A DNA stretch of 64,000 nucleotides from Nocardia camponoti (GTDB lineage: Bacteria; Actinomycetota; Actinomycetes; Mycobacteriales; Mycobacteriaceae), in the NCBI RefSeq assembly GCF_014646135.1, contig NZ_BMMW01000001.1:761570-825569 (forward strand), read 5' to 3'. Both the position numbers and the translations under genes were made by a program. Positions 25,675-33,977 of this stretch are shown here, one piece after another. The notes under the pieces are model-generated. The model did not search any database and had not been told where the DNA came from. It was given only the letters and a program-made list of their open reading frames with translations. Within the stretch, counting starts at the first letter, position 1. Every line of letters starts with the position of its first letter.

Positions 25675-26472
25675 ATGGCGAGCGGAAAACACCGGGCGGT
25701 GAGCGCGCAACGGCAGAAAGTCGGCTCGGTGGTCGTTGCGGGCGCGGTGCCGTTGGTGCTTGCGTTGATCGGCACTGGCACGGCGTCGGCCGACCCCGGT
25801 CAGCAGCCGACGGTCAGCCAACCCGAGACGCCGGAAATCGACATGTCCGCGCCCGCTGGCCCAGTCATTCCCGCGAATACGCGCAGTTCGCTCGCGTGGT
25901 CGCGGTCGGGGCCCGAGTCGCGTTATCTGTCGCCGGTTGGGCCGTTGCACGCGCCGACCGCTGCCGCGCCGGTCGCGCCGATCCTGCCGCCGCCCGGCCA
26001 GTTCCGGTTCGGCGATCAGCAGGTTCCGGTGCCCGAGTGGGTGCCGGTCGACACGTCGATTCAGATCAACGACGTCTCCGCGCAGACCGAGGCGCAACTC
26101 GCGACCTTCCTGGATTCCGTAGGGCTGGAACGTAGTCGGTCCGATTTGGTCGCCGCGTCGACAATCGGTTCAGCCGCGCGCGGTGCGGCCGTCGGGTCGA
26201 CGTTGGCGATGCCGGTGGCGATGATGTCGAGCACAATCGGCGCGGTCGCCGGGTTGGTCGCGGGCGTGCCGCTGCTGCCGATCGGCTTGGTCGCCGGACC
26301 GATCCTGGGCGGGATGGTCGGGTATATGGCGGTGTCGGTGCCCGCGAGCATCATTGGCGCGGGGATTGGCGCTGCGGTCGGTGCGGCAGGCGGAATGATC
26401 GCGCCGTCGCACGGAGTGAGCCCGGAAGGTGTCGCGCCGGTTGCGGCCGACGTCGCGCCCGCGCTGGCCTGA
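25675..26472 (+). CDS. Exported protein with glycine-rich hydrophobic C-terminus, unknown function
   Basis: A 265-residue protein starting behind GAAAGGTGACC. A signal peptide covers about residues 1-40 (VVVAGAVPLVLALIGTGTASA, cut before DPGQQ). A Pro-rich middle is followed by VPVDTSIQINDVSAQTEAQLA and a C-terminal half with Gly/Ala-zipper helices (about 160-250) that could insert in a membrane. Proteins of this shape are common in Nocardia and Rhodococcus, but I know no function. It ends before a strong hairpin shared with ureD. Confidence 0.65.
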   Translation: MASGKHRAVSAQRQKVGSVVVAGAVPLVLALIGTGTASADPGQQPTVSQPETPEIDMSAPAGPVIPANTRSSLAWSRSGPESRYLSPVGPLHAPTAAAPVAPILPPPGQFRFGDQQVPVPEWVPVDTSIQINDVSAQTEAQLATFLDSVGLERSRSDLVAASTIGSAARGAAVGSTLAMPVAMMSSTIGAVAGLVAGVPLLPIGLVAGPILGGMVGYMAVSVPASIIGAGIGAAVGAAGGMIAPSHGVSPEGVAPVAADVAPALA

Positions 26473-26489
26473 TTGCCGCCCGGAGTTCG

Positions 26490-26524
26490 AAGGTGGGGCC
26501 TGCTCGGATGGCAGGCCCCACCTT
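26490..26524. terminator. Strong bidirectional terminator hairpin
   Basis: AAGGTGGGGCCTGC (26490-26503) and GCAGGCCCCACCTT (26511-26524) form a perfect 14-bp stem with a 7-nt loop between the convergent exported-protein gene and ureD. It ends the ureF-ureG-ureD transcript and the opposing one. Confidence 0.8.
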
Positions 26525-26539
26525 GGTGTTCAGGCGCGG

Positions 26540-27223
26540 TCAGTTCGCCAGTGCGACGGTGTCGGTTTCGGTGCCGAGAAGCAAGCGGGTGCCCGTCCAC
26601 GTCGTCAGGGATCCGCCCGCCGCCAGGGGGTAGCGGCCCGCGTGTAAACCCGTTGTCGCCGTTGGTCTTTCGTCCGGGTAGCGCAGTTCGCTGTCGACCG
26701 CGCGAGGCGACGTGAGTGCGTCGTCGGTGACCGCCGACGCACCCAATTCCAGTCGGTGCCGCAGCAGCGGGACGTCGCCGATGTCGGCGTGCAGGTCGCC
26801 GCGCCACCAGCCGACTTCCTCGTCCGCTCGGCCGATTTGCACGCGTTCGCGCAACCGCAGCCGTGAATCTGACGCCACCGCCACCGTCGTTGTCGCGTAG
26901 TGCTCGGCACCGCCCGCGATGATCGTCGGCTCGGGATCGAAGTCAAGCTCGGCACCTTCGCCGACCTCAAAGTGCCAGTGCGCCACCGACTTTGGCGTCT
27001 CGCGACTCGGCAGCGCGATTGTCGCGGCGACCGAGCGCACGGTCAAGCGCGCGCCCGCACCGACGATGATGCGAATGTCGAGTTCGTCCCCGCCCAACGG
27101 CGTCGCCGCCGTGCCGATGAGGTGGACGGTGTCGCGCCCGGTCAGGCGCGCGGCGAGGCCGCCGACCGCGTGGATACGCGGCAGCCGGCCCGCCTCAGCG
27201 ACGATGTGTAGCTCAGTGCGCAC
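26540..27223 (-). CDS. ureD: Urease accessory protein UreD
   Basis: A 227-residue UreD/UreH family protein with a beta-rich fold. Family segments are [51 protein letters not shown] and [15 protein letters not shown]. It acts with UreF and UreG in the cytosol to load nickel into the urease active site. It overlaps ureG by 11 nt and is the last gene of ureFGD, as in mycobacterial ureABCFGD operons. Its structural genes ureABC are 11-14 kb away in this window. Confidence 0.85.
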   Translation of the reverse strand: MRTELHIVAEAGRLPRIHAVGGLAARLTGRDTVHLIGTAATPLGGDELDIRIIVGAGARLTVRSVAATIALPSRETPKSVAHWHFEVGEGAELDFDPEPTIIAGGAEHYATTTVAVASDSRLRLRERVQIGRADEEVGWWRGDLHADIGDVPLLRHRLELGASAVTDDALTSPRAVDSELRYPDERPTATTGLHAGRYPLAAGGSLTTWTGTRLLLGTETDTVALAN

Positions 27224-27920
27224 CGAGGCTGGCCGTGTCCTGCTCAGCGGCGATCCGCAACTGTTCGCGCACCCAAGTAAGCACCGGGGTGGCGGCCGGG
27301 TCGGCGGTCAGGGAGACGAGCGCGGTCGGTCGACCCTCGCGCACGCGGTTCGCGTCGCCTTCCATCACGCCGAGATCGGCCCCGACGAGCGGCGCGAGGT
27401 CGGTCTTGTTGACGACGAGCAGGTCGGAGAAGGTGACGCCCGGGCCGCCCTTGCGCGGCACCTTGTCGCCGCCAGCGACGTCAACGACGAAGATCTGCAC
27501 GTCGATGAGCCCGGACGAGAAGGTCGCGGTGAGGTTGTCGCCGCCGGATTCGACGAGGATCAGGTCGAGCGGCGGGTTGGCCGCGACGAGGTCGTCGATG
27601 GCGTCAAGGTTGGCCGTGATGTCGTCGCGGATGGCGGTGTGCGGGCACCCGCCGGTCTGGACAGCGGTGATGCGCTCATCGGGCAGCACCGCGTTGCGCC
27701 GCAGGAAGTCGGCATCTTCGGTGGTGTAAATGTCGTTGGTGAGCACCGCGAGGGACAGTTCGTCACGCAGCTGACGGCACAGCGCCGCGACCAGCGCGGT
27801 CTTGCCGGACCCGACCGGGCCACCGATGCCGATGCGCAGCGCTTCGCCGGGCACCCGGTGCCGCTTGGGACGATCGTGGCTGTGGTCGTGCGGTTCGCCG
27901 TCGATCAGATGGGGTGGCAT
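27213..27920 (-). CDS. ureG: Urease accessory GTPase UreG
   Basis: The start is ATG 27920, giving 235 residues; the longer frame overlaps ureF. A His-rich N-terminus ([11 protein letters not shown]) may bind nickel. The P-loop is GPVGSGKTA (about 34-42). Other signatures are [14 protein letters not shown], the metal-binding [26 protein letters not shown] and VVNKTDLAP. It hydrolyses GTP to drive nickel insertion into urease. It is 25 nt downstream of ureF and overlaps ureD. Confidence 0.93.
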   Translation of the reverse strand: MPPHLIDGEPHDHSHDRPKRHRVPGEALRIGIGGPVGSGKTALVAALCRQLRDELSLAVLTNDIYTTEDADFLRRNAVLPDERITAVQTGGCPHTAIRDDITANLDAIDDLVAANPPLDLILVESGGDNLTATFSSGLIDVQIFVVDVAGGDKVPRKGGPGVTFSDLLVVNKTDLAPLVGADLGVMEGDANRVREGRPTALVSLTADPAATPVLTWVREQLRIAAEQDTASLGAH

Positions 27921-27945
27921 GGAGTTTCTCCGTTCCTGGATGGTG

Positions 27946-28593
27946 TCATGACGCGAACAGGGGCATGTCGCGCACCTGGTGGCGTTCGGCGAGGACATCT
28001 TGCAAAGGGTCTGAGAGGGCGACGAGGCCCTGGGCCGCGGTCGCGGCGGTGGCGTCGCAGAGTGGCGCGATGGCGATCGTGCCCGCGGCGATGACGGCGG
28101 GGTCGAGCGCGAGCAGGCGCTGGGCAGCGGTCGCGGCACCGGTCAGCGTCGTGTAGACGACGACGCCAGCGAGTTCGTCGGGGGTGGTTTCGCAGGCACG
28201 GCCGACCATGCCAAACACGGTCGACAGATGCGGCTTGGGCCCGACGACGGTCCAATCCTGGTGCGGCCAAAGCTGTTTCGCGAGGCGGAGCAATCCTCGC
28301 CCTTGCGCGCGCGATGCGGCGCGGGCAGCGGGCGACGGGGTGCGGGCATCGGCTTCCAGCTCAGCACGGTCGGGCGCGAGGTCGCCCGCGCACACCGCCG
28401 CCGCGAGCGACGCGGTAACCAGCCCCGTCGTCGCGACGCGCCTACGCAAGTACCGCTCGACACTGTCGGCGTCACGCAGCAACCCCGAGGCCACCGCCTC
28501 TTCGACCCCACCGGAATGCACGTGGCCTCCGATGGGCAGCCGAGAGTCGGCGAGGGCGAGCAGGGTCGCTAACCCCGTGGGCTGATCACGCAT
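27946..28593 (-). CDS. ureF: Urease accessory protein UreF
   Basis: A 215-residue helical UreF with the family segments [39 protein letters not shown] and [13 protein letters not shown]. It bridges UreD and UreG on the apo-urease. In this window it is first in ureFGD, but only 43 nt separate it from the stop of the MFS exporter gene on the same strand, so it may be transcribed from the exporter's promoter instead of the ureA promoter. Confidence 0.85.
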   Translation of the reverse strand: MRDQPTGLATLLALADSRLPIGGHVHSGGVEEAVASGLLRDADSVERYLRRRVATTGLVTASLAAAVCAGDLAPDRAELEADARTPSPAARAASRAQGRGLLRLAKQLWPHQDWTVVGPKPHLSTVFGMVGRACETTPDELAGVVVYTTLTGAATAAQRLLALDPAVIAAGTIAIAPLCDATAATAAQGLVALSDPLQDVLAERHQVRDMPLFAS

Positions 28594-28636
28594 CCTGCGA
28601 TCCTAGGCAACCCCATGTTGCAGGCGAATGACACGG

Positions 28637-30103
28637 TTAGCGCGGACGGCAATCACGCCATGCGGTAATCGCCATCGCGATCAGCAGCAGCGCACCAGCG
28701 ACGATCGCGACGTGCATACCGTCGACGAACGCTTCGCGTGCCGCGTCGATGAGCGCCGAATTGCCGTCGGCGTGGGCGATGGTCTCGCCGATCGTGTCGC
28801 CGAAGTCGCCGCTTGACCGGAAGACCAGCGCCGCGAGCGAACCAAGCAGTGCGAGACCAAGGGCGTTGCCGAGTTCGAAACTGGTCTCGGAAATGCCGAC
28901 CGCCGACCCCGCGCGCTCGGGCGGCACCGCCGACACCGCGACGTCCGACACCAGCGTGAACGAGATGCCATACCCAACGCCCGCGATCACCGAACCGGCC
29001 ACATACCAGCCGATGCCCGCGTCGACCCCGACACCAAGCAGCATCAGATTGCCCACCGCAGACAGTGCCAACGCGAGGGTGAAGGTGGCGCGAATGCCAA
29101 GCGCGCGCCCGATCCGCGCTCCTTCCATCGAAAAACCGAACACCGCGACGGCCATCGGGATGCCCAGCAACGCCGCCTGCAACGGGTCACGTCCGGTGAC
29201 TGATTGCAGATACACGCTGGTCAGGTAGCTCATCGCGGCGAGCGACGCCATGCCGGCGGTGCTCGCGCCGATCGCGACCCGGAACAACGGGCGGGTAAAG
29301 AGCTTCAGATCGAGCAGCGGATCGGCGAGGTGACGCTGTCGCCGGATGAACACGACGAGCAGCGCGAGGCCGAACAGCGCGATCAGCAGCGACCACACGT
29401 CGAAGCCTTCAGCGGCGATGTGTTTGATGCCGTAAACCAGCGGCAAAATACCGCCGATCGACAGGACGACGCTTGGCCAGTCGAGGCGGCCAAGTTCGGT
29501 TGAGCGGTGTTCGGGCAGCAGGATCGGGCCGAAGATCAGCAGGATCGCCAGCACCGGGATGTTGATCAAAAAGACTGAGCCCCACCAGAAGTGGTGCAGG
29601 AGCAGGCCGCCGATGATCGGGCCGACGGCCGAGCCGCCTGCGAAGAACGCGGTCCAGATGCCGATCGCGCGAGCGCGTTGACGCGCGTCGGGGAACAGGG
29701 TCGAGATCAGAGCGAGGCTCGACGGCAGCAGCGTCGCGCCGCCGATGCCCATCAGCGCGCGGGCGGCGATGAGGACGCCGGAGCTGGGTGCGAACGCGGC
29801 GAGGATCGAGGCGAGGCCGAAGATGGTCGCGCCGATGAGCAGGATGTTGCGCCGGCCGATGCGGTCGCCGAGGTTGCCCATCGTGATGAGCAGACCAGCC
29901 AGCATGAATCCGTATATGTCGAGGATCCACAGCTGTTGGGCCGCTGTGGGATCGAGATCAACGGTCAGCGTCGGCATGGCAAGGAACAACACCGAGATGT
30001 CCATCGACACCAACAGCACCGGGAGCAAAAGCACCGCGAGGCCAAGCCATGCGCGACGCCCACCGGCGTGCGCGTCCGCGACCGCCGGTTCCAGCTTGGT
30101 CAT
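28637..30103 (-). CDS. MFS drug-exporter-type transporter (DHA2, 14 TM)
   Basis: A 488-residue major facilitator with about 14 hydrophobic helices. It shows the DHA2 signatures SMDISVLFLAMPTLTVDL, the loop GNLGDRIGRRNIL between TM2 and TM3, and motif C GGSAVGPIIGGLLL. Such proteins export drugs, dyes or antibiotics by proton antiport across the cytoplasmic membrane. It is divergent from a TetR gene with two palindromes between, the classic arrangement for inducible efflux. It lies directly upstream of ureF, inside the split urease locus. Confidence 0.88.
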   Translation of the reverse strand: MTKLEPAVADAHAGGRRAWLGLAVLLLPVLLVSMDISVLFLAMPTLTVDLDPTAAQQLWILDIYGFMLAGLLITMGNLGDRIGRRNILLIGATIFGLASILAAFAPSSGVLIAARALMGIGGATLLPSSLALISTLFPDARQRARAIGIWTAFFAGGSAVGPIIGGLLLHHFWWGSVFLINIPVLAILLIFGPILLPEHRSTELGRLDWPSVVLSIGGILPLVYGIKHIAAEGFDVWSLLIALFGLALLVVFIRRQRHLADPLLDLKLFTRPLFRVAIGASTAGMASLAAMSYLTSVYLQSVTGRDPLQAALLGIPMAVAVFGFSMEGARIGRALGIRATFTLALALSAVGNLMLLGVGVDAGIGWYVAGSVIAGVGYGISFTLVSDVAVSAVPPERAGSAVGISETSFELGNALGLALLGSLAALVFRSSGDFGDTIGETIAHADGNSALIDAAREAFVDGMHVAIVAGALLLIAMAITAWRDCRPR

Positions 30104-30124
30104 TCCTTACGCCCTTTCCTGTTT

Positions 30125-30159
30125 GCGTACGGCGTACGCGGGGAATGGGTACAGTGTAC
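30125..30159. promoter_or_regulatory. Two palindromic TetR operators
   Basis: Palindrome 1 is GCGTACG-G-CGTACGC (30125-30139), perfect around one central base. Palindrome 2 is GTACA-G-TGTAC (30149-30159). Their centres are 22 bp apart, about two helical turns. Palindrome 2 contains TACAGT on one strand and TACACT on the other, which could be the -10 boxes of tetR and of the exporter. Confidence 0.75.
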
Positions 30160-30194
30160 GCATACGCCCGGGCATACAGGAAGTGAGTCATAGG

Positions 30195-30863
30195 ATGACC
30201 GAGCCGCGCCTTAGCAAATCCGCCATCGTGGACACCGCCATCGACATTGCCGACGCGAATGGGCTCGACGCGCTGTCGATGCGTCGCATTGCGGACCGGC
30301 TTGGCGTCGGCACGATGTCGCTGTACCGGCACGTCGCGAATAAGGACGACCTGATCGCCGCGATGACCGACGAAATCGCGGGCCGCTACCCCTACCCCGA
30401 CCCCACCGGCCTCACCTGGCGCGACCGGGTTCGCATCGCTGCCGAAGTGGATTGGCTGCTCTACCAACAACATCCGTGGGTGCTGCTCACGTTCGCGATC
30501 CCCCGCTACAGCTTTGGCCCGCGTGGGCTCACCTCGCTCGCTTGGCTGGTTGAGGGGCTGCGCGAGTTGAATGTGTCGGCGCGGGAGGCGACGACGATGG
30601 CGTTCAGCGTGTGGAACTACATTTCCGGTGCGTCGCTGCCGGTGGTGAGTGGGGCGTTGTTGGCGGATAACAGCACGTCGGCGGCTGATGACCGCAATGG
30701 GTTGCGCGACATCTTGGACGGTCACCCGACGTTTCCGGTGCCCGCCGGACTGGCGGAGTTGGAGGGTGCGGGCGTGAGCGAGTTGACGTCGGAGGATCTT
30801 CTTTTCCTGGGCTTGACCGCGCTGTGTGACGGATTCGCGGTGCGCCACGGTGCAAGCACTTGA
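30195..30863 (+). CDS. TetR family regulator (TetR_C_1-like)
   Basis: The start is ATG 30195; the long upstream frame is antisense to the exporter gene. The 222-residue product has a helix-turn-helix at about 10-55 (IVDTAIDIADANGLDALSM, RRIADRLGVGTMSLYRHV). Its C-terminal domain, with the HPWVLLTFAIPRYSFGPRGL segment, resembles the TetR C-terminal class 1 domain. It most likely represses the divergent exporter and itself through the palindromes at 30125-30159. If ureFGD is read from the exporter promoter, it would affect urease maturation too. Confidence 0.85.
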   Translation: MTEPRLSKSAIVDTAIDIADANGLDALSMRRIADRLGVGTMSLYRHVANKDDLIAAMTDEIAGRYPYPDPTGLTWRDRVRIAAEVDWLLYQQHPWVLLTFAIPRYSFGPRGLTSLAWLVEGLRELNVSAREATTMAFSVWNYISGASLPVVSGALLADNSTSAADDRNGLRDILDGHPTFPVPAGLAELEGAGVSELTSEDLLFLGLTALCDGFAVRHGAST

Positions 30864-30896
30864 CCTAAAGCGTGCTTGAGGTTGTTAAGTGGGGGC

Positions 30897-31862
30897 ATGC
30901 ACGCGATTCGACTTCATAGCTTTGGTCAAGCGGAGAACCTGCGTTATGAGCAGGTGCCCGATCCCGAGCCTGGTCCCGGTCAGGTGCGAATCAGGGTGGA
31001 GGCCAACGGCGTTCACCTCGTTGACACCGCGCTGCGACGAGGCGAAGCCGGGCCATTCCCCCTTCCCGAATTACCGACCGTGCCGGGACGTGAGGTGGCC
31101 GGGATCGTCGATCGAGTCGGCGAGGGAGTTGATGAGGCGCTGGTCGGCCAGCCGGTTGTCGCGCACCTGGGAAACGCGCCGGGTGGGTATGCCGAACTTA
31201 CCGTTGTTGATGCGGCACAGGCACTTTCGCGGCCCGGGCTGTCGGCCGCTGATGCGGTGGCGCTCGCCGGAACCGGGCGCACGATGCTCGGTATCGCGCA
31301 GTTCGCTGATCTTGGTCCGGGCAGTGTCGCGGCGGTGACGTCGGCTGCGGGCGGAATCGGGACGTTGCTGGTTCAGTACGCGAAGTCGTTGGGCGCCACC
31401 GTGATTGGGATTGCTGGTGGGGCTAACAAGGCGGCGCTCGTCGCGGCCAATGGGGCCGACCTCGCGGTCGATTACACGGAACCGGAGTGGGTTGAGAAGG
31501 TGCGCGCGCACCTGGCGGGGCGGCCTGCGACCGTCGTCTTCGACGGGGTTGGCGGTGCGGTGGGAACGGCGGCGGTGGGGTTGCTCGCGCCGGGTGGTCA
31601 GCATCTGATCTATGGGTGGTCGGCCGGATCGGCTACCGAGGTCGACCCGGGTGCGGGAATCGCGTCGGAAACCGTTTTGGGGCCGAAGATGGTGGAGAAA
31701 GCGGGCGGTGACCTGCGAATATTAGCGCGCCGGGCACTTGCCCTTGGTATCGAAGGTGTGCTGCGCCCGGCCATCACCGCGTTCCCCTTGAGCGCGGCTG
31801 CGGCGGCGCATGTGGCGTTGGAGTCGGGTGCCACGACCGGGAAGGTGGTGCTCGTGCCGTAG
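30897..31862 (+). CDS. Zinc-independent MDR quinone oxidoreductase-like protein
   Basis: The start is ATG 30897 after AGTGGGGGC, giving 321 residues. It is a medium-chain dehydrogenase/reductase with a GroES-like N-terminal domain (PTVPGREVAGIVDRVGEGVD) and the NADPH motif AAGGIGTLLVQYA near residue 160. It lacks the Cys/His set for catalytic zinc, so it is QOR-like. It is co-directional with the TetR gene, 33 nt apart, and may be co-transcribed and induced by the same effector. The substrate is unknown. Confidence 0.82.
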   Translation: MHAIRLHSFGQAENLRYEQVPDPEPGPGQVRIRVEANGVHLVDTALRRGEAGPFPLPELPTVPGREVAGIVDRVGEGVDEALVGQPVVAHLGNAPGGYAELTVVDAAQALSRPGLSAADAVALAGTGRTMLGIAQFADLGPGSVAAVTSAAGGIGTLLVQYAKSLGATVIGIAGGANKAALVAANGADLAVDYTEPEWVEKVRAHLAGRPATVVFDGVGGAVGTAAVGLLAPGGQHLIYGWSAGSATEVDPGAGIASETVLGPKMVEKAGGDLRILARRALALGIEGVLRPAITAFPLSAAAAAHVALESGATTGKVVLVP

Positions 31863-31867
31863 AACCT

Positions 31868-31973
31868 GGCGTGTCGCATGGCATTTTCGTGCACGTTCAA
31901 GGGGGATCCGCTCAATTCGGCTGCTCGCCTGTGGACGTGCACGAAAATGCCACCCTTTTCGGCGCGACACGCC
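31868..31973. repeat. Nested long inverted repeat in non-coding DNA
   Basis: Inner arms GGCATTTTCGTGCACGT (31880-31896) and ACGTGCACGAAAATGCC (31935-31951) match perfectly over 17 bp. Outer arms GGCGTGTCGC (31868-31877) and GCGACACGCC (31964-31973) match over 10 bp. The element begins 5 nt after the MDR stop codon. The long arms, the asymmetric interior and the location suggest a dispersed palindromic element more than a simple terminator, though it could also stop transcription. Confidence 0.6.
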
Positions 31974-32052
31974 CAGTGGACATGGCGCGTGCCACGGATT
32001 GACGGCGCGCCCAGTGTTCGGCATGCCAGGAACGCCCACTGTCGACGGTCAA

Positions 32053-32170
32053 CGCGCCAAGTTTCCGGCAAGTCAGGGCCTCCGTACGCCGGGTTCACCG
32101 CGCCAAACTTACGGCGGGTCAGAACATCCGTACTCCGCACCCACCACGCGCCAGACTTCCGGCGGGTCAG
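32053..32170. repeat. Three imperfect 24-bp direct repeats
   Basis: Units at 32053-32076, 32099-32122 and 32147-32170 share CGCGCCA, then ACTT/GTTT, CGGC and GTCAG, with spacings of 46 and 48 bp. Together with the inverted repeat at 31868-31973 they fill the 347-nt gap 31863-32209, which has no convincing gene in any frame. The origin is unknown; a dispersed intergenic repeat family is my guess. Confidence 0.5.
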
Positions 32171-32209
32171 GACGCGGGCCGCGTGTCTAACGTGCGGCAG
32201 ACTGGGGGG

Positions 32210-32869
32210 ATGACTGAATCCGCCGATCGTCGTCTTTCCGCGCGGGCCCTGTCCGAAGGGGATCCGACCGGGTGGTTTGAGCCGCTGTATGCCGAGGCTG
32301 CCCTGTCGTCGGACCCGCTCAGCGCGGTGCCGTGGCACCGCGACATACCCAATCCGCTGCTCGTTGAGTGGGTCGAAACGCACCCGCCTACTCCCGGGAC
32401 GCGGGCTATCGTTGTCGGCAGCGGATATGGTACCGACGCCGAATACATTGCGGCCCAAGGGATTCCGACAGTCGCGTTCGACATCTCCCCCAGCGCCATC
32501 ACCGCGACGCGCGAACGGTTTCCATCGTCACGTGTCGAATATCGGGCTGCGGATTTGCTTGCGCTGCCGCCAGATTGGGCCGGAGCGTTCGATCTCGTGA
32601 TCGAGTCACTCACCATCCAATCGCTACCGCCGGAGATCCGCGCCGAAGCGATCGCGGGCGTTCGTTCTCTCGTCGCGCCCGGCGGAACGCTGCTGGTGAT
32701 CGCCAATGTCGCGCAAGGCGTGCCGCCAAGTCCGCCGTGGCCGTTGAGCCGCGCCGACATCGACGCCATCGCGTCCCCTGAACTGGAACTCATCGCGGTG
32801 GAGGCGTTCGCCCAGCCGGGACACTTTCTCGGTGCGCGCTGGGTCGCTGAATATCGACGCGTGAGCTAA
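32210..32869 (+). CDS. Class I SAM-dependent methyltransferase
   Basis: The start is ATG 32210 behind GGGGGG, giving 219 residues. SAM motif I is VVGSGYGTDAEYIA, with GIPTVAFDISPSAI after it and APGGTLLVIANV as motif III. The N-terminal WFEPLYAEAALSSDPLSAVPW resembles thiopurine methyltransferase-like small-molecule methyltransferases. It is cytoplasmic; the substrate is unknown. It stands alone after the repeat block. Confidence 0.78.
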   Translation: MTESADRRLSARALSEGDPTGWFEPLYAEAALSSDPLSAVPWHRDIPNPLLVEWVETHPPTPGTRAIVVGSGYGTDAEYIAAQGIPTVAFDISPSAITATRERFPSSRVEYRAADLLALPPDWAGAFDLVIESLTIQSLPPEIRAEAIAGVRSLVAPGGTLLVIANVAQGVPPSPPWPLSRADIDAIASPELELIAVEAFAQPGHFLGARWVAEYRRVS

Positions 32870-32926
32870 CGCCCGCACGCGCGGTGGGATCCGCCCGGCC
32901 GAGCGCCGCCGACGACCACCGCGCAC

Positions 32927-32965
32927 CGCCACGCATCGCCACACAACGCAACGCCACGCATCGCC
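32927..32965. repeat. Two 14-bp direct repeats upstream of the DUF302 gene
   Basis: CGCCACGCATCGCC occurs at 32927-32940 and again at 32952-32965, 25 bp apart, in the spacer between the methyltransferase and DUF302 genes. It may be a chance product of a C-rich spacer or a binding site. Confidence 0.35.
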
Positions 32966-33046
32966 CGCTTGACCGCGAACACGTCTGCTCGCCACGCGCA
33001 CGCCTAACATGGGCGTGACCTGGAACGATTTGCACAGGAGGCACCA

Positions 33047-33448
33047 ATGAGTTTCGCTCTGTCCGCCATTCTGGAATCGAGTTTCGACGATGCGGTCGCC
33101 GCCACCCGACATGCCCTGGCCGACCAAGGTTTCGCGATCGTCTCCGAAATTGACATGCGTGCCACCCTCAGCGACAAACTCGGCCAGGACATCGGCGAGT
33201 ACCTGATCCTCGGCGCATGCGAACCCGACCTCGCCTTCCGCGCGATCAGCACCGACCCCCGCGTCGGCCTGCTCTTGCCCTGCAACGTGGCAGTGCGGCG
33301 CGACACAACGAATCCGGCCCGCGTTGTCGTCGAAGCGGTGAACCCCGACGTCATGATCAAGGCAACCAACGACTCCATGATGTCGGGCATCGCAGGAGAA
33401 GCAACCCGCAAACTCGACGCCGCAATCAACGCCCTCACCGCCCCATAG
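33047..33448 (+). CDS. DUF302 domain protein
   Basis: A 133-residue protein starting behind AGGAGG. It reads as one DUF302 domain: FDDAVAATRHALADQGFAIV, LGQDIGEYLILGACEPDLAF, VGLLLPCNVAVRR and VVVEAVNPDVMI. The family is widespread, small, soluble and of unknown function; some members sit beside redox or metal genes. Nothing in the neighbourhood points to a role. Confidence 0.82.
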   Translation: MSFALSAILESSFDDAVAATRHALADQGFAIVSEIDMRATLSDKLGQDIGEYLILGACEPDLAFRAISTDPRVGLLLPCNVAVRRDTTNPARVVVEAVNPDVMIKATNDSMMSGIAGEATRKLDAAINALTAP

Positions 33449-33977
33449 CTGCCGATCCCCCACCGCACGTAGCCGCCGAGCCACGCGCGACAACGTGTCC
33501 CGCGCGTTCGTCCGCTGGTGCGGGCACGAGCAGCCTGCAGCAAGACGCCATCCGACCAGACGAACGCGGCGCCGCCCCCAATTCCGGCACGAGCACGCAA
33601 GCTCGACGCGCTCGACGCCGCGATCACCAAATCCGGCAAACCCACGCGATCAAGCCCGCGCGCCCGACGCACTCACCGCACCACGATCGCCGACCCACCC
33701 CGCGACGACGCGCACCTTCGCGCGGCGGGGCAAGACTGCCACGGCAACCCCGCCGCACTAGCCGCCTCCGCCAGTCCTGCACAAGCTGGCAGCCGGAATC
33801 GACGCGCTCGACGCATGCTGGCGCGCTCCGGGCCGAGACCACCACGGCGGCCCAGCCGGACCAGCCACCCTCGCCAATTCCCGCGCAAGCGCGCAACCAG
33901 GATCGTCCTATCCACGTGCGAGAATGGTCCCTGATCCAAGGCTCGTGCCAGTACTCGCGACTACAGCGGAGGCGCAC
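33449..33977. other. 529-nt stretch with no supported gene
   Basis: The plus strand is strongly C-rich here. Frames are open only because of the high GC content; none has a ribosome binding site with a plausible start, and products are Arg/Pro/Ala runs. Short phrases such as CTCGACGC recur, echoing the end of the DUF302 gene. I see decayed or spacer DNA, plus the ribosome binding site CGGAGG just before the next gene. Confidence 0.5.

Noticed and set aside
31878..32213. A 111-codon frame across the repeat block
   Set aside because: Its apparent peptide repeats only mirror the DNA direct repeats; no binding site, and the inverted repeat inside it is better explained as non-coding.
33449..33977. 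Long open frames on both strands in the DUF302-MDR spacer
   Set aside because: They are Arg/Pro/Ala-rich by-products of high GC, lack binding sites, and the minus-strand frame continues as antisense of the MDR gene.
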